Source of the DNA: Acerihabitans arboris
Lineage (GTDB): Bacteria > Pseudomonadota > Gammaproteobacteria > Enterobacterales > Enterobacteriaceae
Assembly: GCF_010131535.1 (NCBI RefSeq)
Contig: NZ_WUBS01000016.1
Location: 62,001-126,000 of the forward strand
Length of the DNA: 64,000 nucleotides
Direction: 5' to 3'
Below, piece by piece: positions 60,789-64,000 of the stretch (the stretch's first letter is position 1; every line of letters begins with the position of its first letter). The translations under genes and the position numbers were made by a program. The notes under the pieces were generated by a model. That model was not told where the DNA came from. It searched no databases and worked only from the letters and a program-made list of their open reading frames with translations.

Positions 60789-62195
60789 TTATTCATCATC
60801 ATATTGCGGCCCGGCGTAACTATCGAACCGCGACCACTGCCCGTTAAAGGTCAGCCGCACCGTCCCGATGGGGCCGTTACGTTGCTTACCCAGAATGATT
60901 TCCGCGATACCTTTCATATCGCTGTTTTCGTGATAGACCTCGTCACGATAGATAAACATGATCAGGTCGGCATCCTGTTCGATGGAACCGGACTCACGCA
61001 GATCGGAGTTGATCGGCCGTTTATCGGCGCGCTGCTCAAGGCCGCGGTTAAGCTGGGACAGCGCCACCACCGGTACCTGCAATTCTTTTGCCAACGCTTT
61101 AAGCGAACGGGAAATTTCGGCGATTTCCAGGGTACGGTTTTCCGACAGCTGCGGCACGCGCATCAATTGCAGATAGTCGATCATGATCAGGCTCAGGCCG
61201 TCATGCTCGCGAAAAACGCGCCGGGCGCGGGAGCGCACGTCGGTGGGCGTCAGTCCCGAGGAGTCGTCGATATACATATTGCGCTTTTCCAGCAGGATGC
61301 CCATGGTGCTGGAAATGCGCGCCCAGTCCTCGTCATCCAGTTGACCGGTGCGGATACGCGTCTGGTCGACGCGGGATAGCGACGCCAGCATACGCATCAT
61401 GATTTGTTCGCCGGGCATTTCCAGGCTGAAGATCAGCACCGGTTTATCCTCGGTCATGGCGGCGTTTTCACACAGGTTCATAGCGAAGGTGGTTTTACCC
61501 ATCGACGGACGCGCCGCGATAATAATCAGATCGGATTTTTGCAGGCCGGCGGTTTTTTTATCCAGGTCCGAATAGCCGCTGGAAACACCGGTAACGCCGT
61601 CGTGGGGTTTTTGGTACAACTGCTCGATGCGCGCCACGGTATCTTCCAGGATGCGGTCGATGCTCTTGGGACCTTCATCCTTGCTGGCGCGGTTTTCGGC
61701 AATCTGGAATACCCGGGATTCCGCCAGGTCGAGTAAATCTTCGCTGCTGCGTCCCTGGGGATCGTAACCGGCGTCGGCGATTTCGTGGGCGACGGCGATC
61801 ATTTCGCGCACCACCGCCCGTTCACGCACGATATCGGCGTAGGCCGAGATGTTCGCCGCGCTGGGGGTGTTTTTGGATAATTCCGCCAGGTAGGCAAACC
61901 CGCCCACCGAATCCAGGGAGCCTTTCTGCTCCAGCGACTCGGAGAGGGTGATCAGATCGATGGGCTTGTTCAACTCCAGCAGGCGCTGCATTTCCCCAAA
62001 TATCAGCCGATGGGGGCGATTGAAAAAGTCCTTGGCGGTGACGCGTTCCGCGACATTATCCCAACGTTCATTATCCAGCATTAATCCACCCAATACCGAC
62101 TGTTCCGCTTCCAGCGAATGGGGAGGAAGTTTCAGACCCTCGACCTGGCGGTCACGGGAGAAGTTTGTTTTGGCGGCTGTTTTTTTTTCTGACAT
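60789..62195 (-). CDS. dnaB: Replicative DNA helicase DnaB
   Basis: This 468-residue hexameric helicase (E. coli 471 aa) has an N-terminal DnaG-interacting domain ([22 protein letters not shown]), a linker helix and a RecA-like C-terminal domain. The C-terminal domain has Walker [12 protein letters not shown] (about residues 231-241), Walker [12 protein letters not shown], the catalytic Glu in FSLEMP and a C-terminus identical in type to E. coli (AGPQYDDE). The start at 62195 (MSEKKTAAK) fits the family; the frame is open to 62282. The gene is divergent from qor, as in E. coli. Confidence 0.97.
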   Translation of the reverse strand: MSEKKTAAKTNFSRDRQVEGLKLPPHSLEAEQSVLGGLMLDNERWDNVAERVTAKDFFNRPHRLIFGEMQRLLELNKPIDLITLSESLEQKGSLDSVGGFAYLAELSKNTPSAANISAYADIVRERAVVREMIAVAHEIADAGYDPQGRSSEDLLDLAESRVFQIAENRASKDEGPKSIDRILEDTVARIEQLYQKPHDGVTGVSSGYSDLDKKTAGLQKSDLIIIAARPSMGKTTFAMNLCENAAMTEDKPVLIFSLEMPGEQIMMRMLASLSRVDQTRIRTGQLDDEDWARISSTMGILLEKRNMYIDDSSGLTPTDVRSRARRVFREHDGLSLIMIDYLQLMRVPQLSENRTLEIAEISRSLKALAKELQVPVVALSQLNRGLEQRADKRPINSDLRESGSIEQDADLIMFIYRDEVYHENSDMKGIAEIILGKQRNGPIGTVRLTFNGQWSRFDSYAGPQYDDE

Positions 62196-62345
62196 GTAAT
62201 AATGACTTTGCCTGATAGATGAGACATTGGGTAAAAACGCATTGTAGCGTTGATTGTCGCCAAATCCTATGTGGCTTTGCAAACCCGTGTTAAGAGCTTA
62301 TGGTTAAATAAAGGGTACACAACATTGTTCAAGCGAGGAACATAC

Positions 62346-63329
62346 ATGGCCAAGCATATTCAATTTGCCGCCAACGGCGGACCGGAAGTGATGGAATACC
62401 TGGATTTCACCCCGATGGATCCGGCTGCGGGCGAGGTGCAGGTCGAGAATAAAGCCATAGGCATCAATTACATTGATACCTATGTGCGCAGCGGATTATA
62501 TCCGACACCGGCCAAGCCGTCGGGCCTCGGCACCGAGGCCGCCGGCGTTATTACCAAGGTGGGGTCCGGCGTCTCCGGCCTGAAGGCGGGCGATCGCGTG
62601 GTATATGCGCAATCCCCCTTGGGCGCCTATAGCGAGGTGCATAATGTGCCGGAGAAAAATATTGCCGTCCTGCCGGATGCCATCTCGTTTGAGCAGGCCG
62701 CCGCGTCATTTTTGAAAGGCCTGACGGTCTTTTACCTGCTGCGCCAGACCTATGAGATCAAACCGAACGAAATCTTCCTGTTTCACGCCGCCGCCGGCGG
62801 CGTCGGCCGCATTGCCTGCCAGTGGGCCAAAGCGCTGGGCGCCAAGATGATCGGTACCGTCGGCTCGGCGGAAAAAGCCGCCCTGGCGCAAGACGCCGGC
62901 GCCTGGGAAATCATTAACTACCGCGAGGAAAACGTGCCGGAACGGGTCGCGGCGCTGACCGGCGGCAAAATGGTCAGCGTGGTGTATGACTCGGTGGGTA
63001 GAAGTACCTGGGAAGCCTCGCTCGACAGCCTGCGCCGGCGCGGCCTGATGGTCAGCTTCGGCAACTCGTCCGGCCCGGTGACCGGCGTTAACCTGGCGCT
63101 CCTGAACCAAAAAGGCTCGCTATACGTTACCCGCCCCTCGCTTAACGGTTATGTTACCAATCGCGAGGAGCTTAAATTTGCCAGCAACGAACTGTTCTCG
63201 ATGATTGCCAGCGGCGCGATTAAAATCGCGGTGCCGGAGCAACAAAAATATCCGCTGGCCGAGGCGCGGCGGGCGCATCAGGCGCTGGAAGCGCGGCAAA
63301 CCAACGGCTCGTCGCTGCTTATCCCCTGA
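62346..63329 (+). CDS. qor: NADPH-dependent quinone oxidoreductase Qor
   Basis: This 327-residue zinc-free MDR-family reductase is the same length as E. coli Qor. It has an N-terminal GroES-like domain (AIGINYIDTYVRSGLYPTPAKPSGLGTEAAGV) and a Rossmann domain with HAAAGGVGRIACQWAKALGAKMIGTVGS. The crystallin-type NADPH-binding site is in YDSVGRSTWEASLDSLRRRG. It reduces quinones by one electron. GAGGAAC precedes the ATG 62346; the longer frame to 62250 enters the divergent dnaB promoter. Synteny with dnaB and pspG is as in E. coli. Confidence 0.96.
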   Translation: MAKHIQFAANGGPEVMEYLDFTPMDPAAGEVQVENKAIGINYIDTYVRSGLYPTPAKPSGLGTEAAGVITKVGSGVSGLKAGDRVVYAQSPLGAYSEVHNVPEKNIAVLPDAISFEQAAASFLKGLTVFYLLRQTYEIKPNEIFLFHAAAGGVGRIACQWAKALGAKMIGTVGSAEKAALAQDAGAWEIINYREENVPERVAALTGGKMVSVVYDSVGRSTWEASLDSLRRRGLMVSFGNSSGPVTGVNLALLNQKGSLYVTRPSLNGYVTNREELKFASNELFSMIASGAIKIAVPEQQKYPLAEARRAHQALEARQTNGSSLLIP

Positions 63330-63393
63330 GGACAGCCTCACCGCGGGTAACGCGGGCTGCCATGTGAAGTCCGACCGGGTGCGGCTTGCACAT

Positions 63394-63423
63394 AAAAAAA
63401 ACGGGCTTCTGTAGGAAGCCCGT
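63394..63423 (-). terminator. Minus-strand terminator downstream of pspG
   Basis: Arms ACGGGCTTC (63401-63409) and GAAGCCCGT (63415-63423) form a perfect 9-bp stem with a 5-nt loop. On the minus strand a run of seven to eight T follows. It is oriented to stop transcription from the pspG side, although 280 bp separate it from the pspG stop. The flank on the qor side is G-rich, not T-rich. Confidence 0.8.
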
Positions 63424-63431
63424 CAGGGGGA

Positions 63432-63602
63432 TTGCTTTGTGAAGTAATTGAACGCGTTGATTTTGGAATTATTATATTGGTAGGTACAGCAGATGAATCA
63501 TCGGAAGATGCCGCTTTTGCCGCTATTATTTCCGATGAACTTGTTGGATCCACAGTAACGGGCGCTATCGTATCAGCAGCCATAACGAAAAAATATGTTT
63601 AA
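63432..63602 (+). CDS. Possible 56-residue small protein with double stop
   Basis: A rightward frame from TTG 63432 encodes 56 residues ending in TAATAA. The product is acidic then hydrophobic: DFGIIILVGTADESSEDAAF, DELVGSTVTGAIVSAAITKKYV. GGGGG lies just before the TTG, closer than ideal. Codon use is AT-rich compared with qor. The hydrophobic GxxxG-like end and basic tail could suit a small membrane or secreted peptide. No family is recognised and it may be non-coding. The remainder of 63330-63705 holds only the minus-strand terminator. Confidence 0.35.
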   Translation: MLCEVIERVDFGIIILVGTADESSEDAAFAAIISDELVGSTVTGAIVSAAITKKYV

Positions 63603-63705
63603 TAACCGTCTTGTCTAAGCAATGATTAAAGCTGTGATCGGCAGCACGTTAATGACGATAAAACTGCGCCGGGTATTAGCGGTCGCGGCCGCTGTTTACC
63701 GGCGG

Positions 63706-63924
63706 TTAATAACGGCGCAGTTGAGGACGTTTTACCGCCCGCCATACCCATACCACCACGACTGCCAGCAACAGCCACGGCAGCAGTTTAAACGCCATCA
63801 CGAATAAACCGGCAAACATCATGGCAACGGTCCCCACGACCAGCGCGGCAAGCACACCCAGGATCGAAATCCCGGTCAGCAATAGCATCATGAAAAACCC
63901 GATGACGAAGAAAATCTCTAACAT
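63706..63924 (-). CDS. pspG: Phage shock protein G
   Basis: This 72-residue inner-membrane protein closely matches E. coli PspG: MLEIFFVIGFFMMLLLTGISILGVLAALVVGTVAMM, then KLLPWLLLAVVVVWVWRAVKRP. Two or three hydrophobic helices are evident. It belongs to the PspF/sigma-54 regulon that responds to inner-membrane stress. The start at 63924 has AGGAG; the ORF continues upstream without family similarity. A sigma-54 -24/-12 element could not be identified within the 76 bp left in the window. Synteny with qor supports the call. Confidence 0.92.
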   Translation of the reverse strand: MLEIFFVIGFFMMLLLTGISILGVLAALVVGTVAMMFAGLFVMAFKLLPWLLLAVVVVWVWRAVKRPQLRRY

Positions 63925-64000
63925 GGCTGGCTCCTGGTTAACGGGGGAATGCCGTCGTTTTTCAGCTTCTCGTTTCTCTTTCAAGCAAGCGGATACGAGA

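Noticed and set aside
63338..63583. An 81-codon minus-strand frame between qor and pspG
   Set aside because: The strong minus-strand terminator at 63394-63423 falls inside it, which would truncate its own mRNA.
63925..64000. Sigma-54 promoter for pspG
   Set aside because: No GG-N10-GC element with the expected TGGCAC/TTGC form was found in the 76 bp available; it may lie outside the window.
1..64000. CRISPR arrays, rRNA and tRNA genes
   Set aside because: No regularly spaced direct repeats and no rRNA or tRNA-like sequence were noticed on either strand; a covariance-model search would be needed for certainty on tRNAs.

Overview
The window is a chromosomal segment of a GC-rich enterobacterium (order Enterobacterales). 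The evidence is gene order. Read right to left, the backbone is pspG, qor, dnaB, alr, tyrB, yjbQ, yjbR, uvrA, ssb, ghxP, yjcE, actP, the order found near minute 92 of the Escherichia coli map, and the proteins resemble the E. coli ones closely. The exact genus cannot be fixed from the sequence. The load of transport and catabolic genes suggests a free-living or plant/soil-associated member rather than a reduced symbiont. No rRNA, tRNA, CRISPR array, integrase or insertion sequence was seen.

The backbone is interrupted twice. The first insert lies between ghxP and ssb (about 6.9-44.1 kb), where E. coli has soxRS and yjcBC. Its modules are, from left to right: a glutathione transferase; a Fur-controlled hydroxamate-siderophore set (TonB receptor, FhuB, FhuD, FhuF) without the FhuC ATPase; a decayed creatininase gene; an omega-amino-acid aminotransferase with a divergent LysR regulator; a D-threonate operon (dtnK, pdxA2, deoR-type regulator); a divergent SDR/LysR pair; a HicA-like/HTH pair with an operator-covered promoter; a four-gene amidohydrolase, DoxX, MFS and alpha/beta-hydrolase operon; and a signalling block (YcaC-like hydrolase, two XapX proteins, receiver-only regulator, PknK-like hybrid histidine kinase, AraC regulator, unknown protein, FixJ-like regulator). 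It ends with a GntR-controlled ABC operon with two NMT1/THI5-type binding proteins, a nitrilase-family hydrolase and a COG0402 deaminase.

The second insert lies between uvrA and yjbR (about 47.9-57.4 kb). It encodes a TenA-like protein, a BtpA/SgcQ protein, a PfkB kinase, a ribose-type ABC importer under a LacI-family regulator, a phosphotriesterase-family hydrolase and an M20 peptidase-family amidohydrolase. I know of no characterised pathway with this combination, and it is the best candidate here for an undescribed catabolic system.

Regulation is unusually readable. Candidate sites include two Fur boxes, the uvrA SOS box, a LacI-type operator, a GntR-type palindrome next to a good sigma-70 promoter, an inverted repeat overlapping the start codon of each of two LysR genes, and a palindrome over the -35 box of the HicA-like/HTH pair. 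At the left end lie actP (cut by the window edge), an lrgAB-type pair with its CidR-like LysR gene, yjcE and ghxP.
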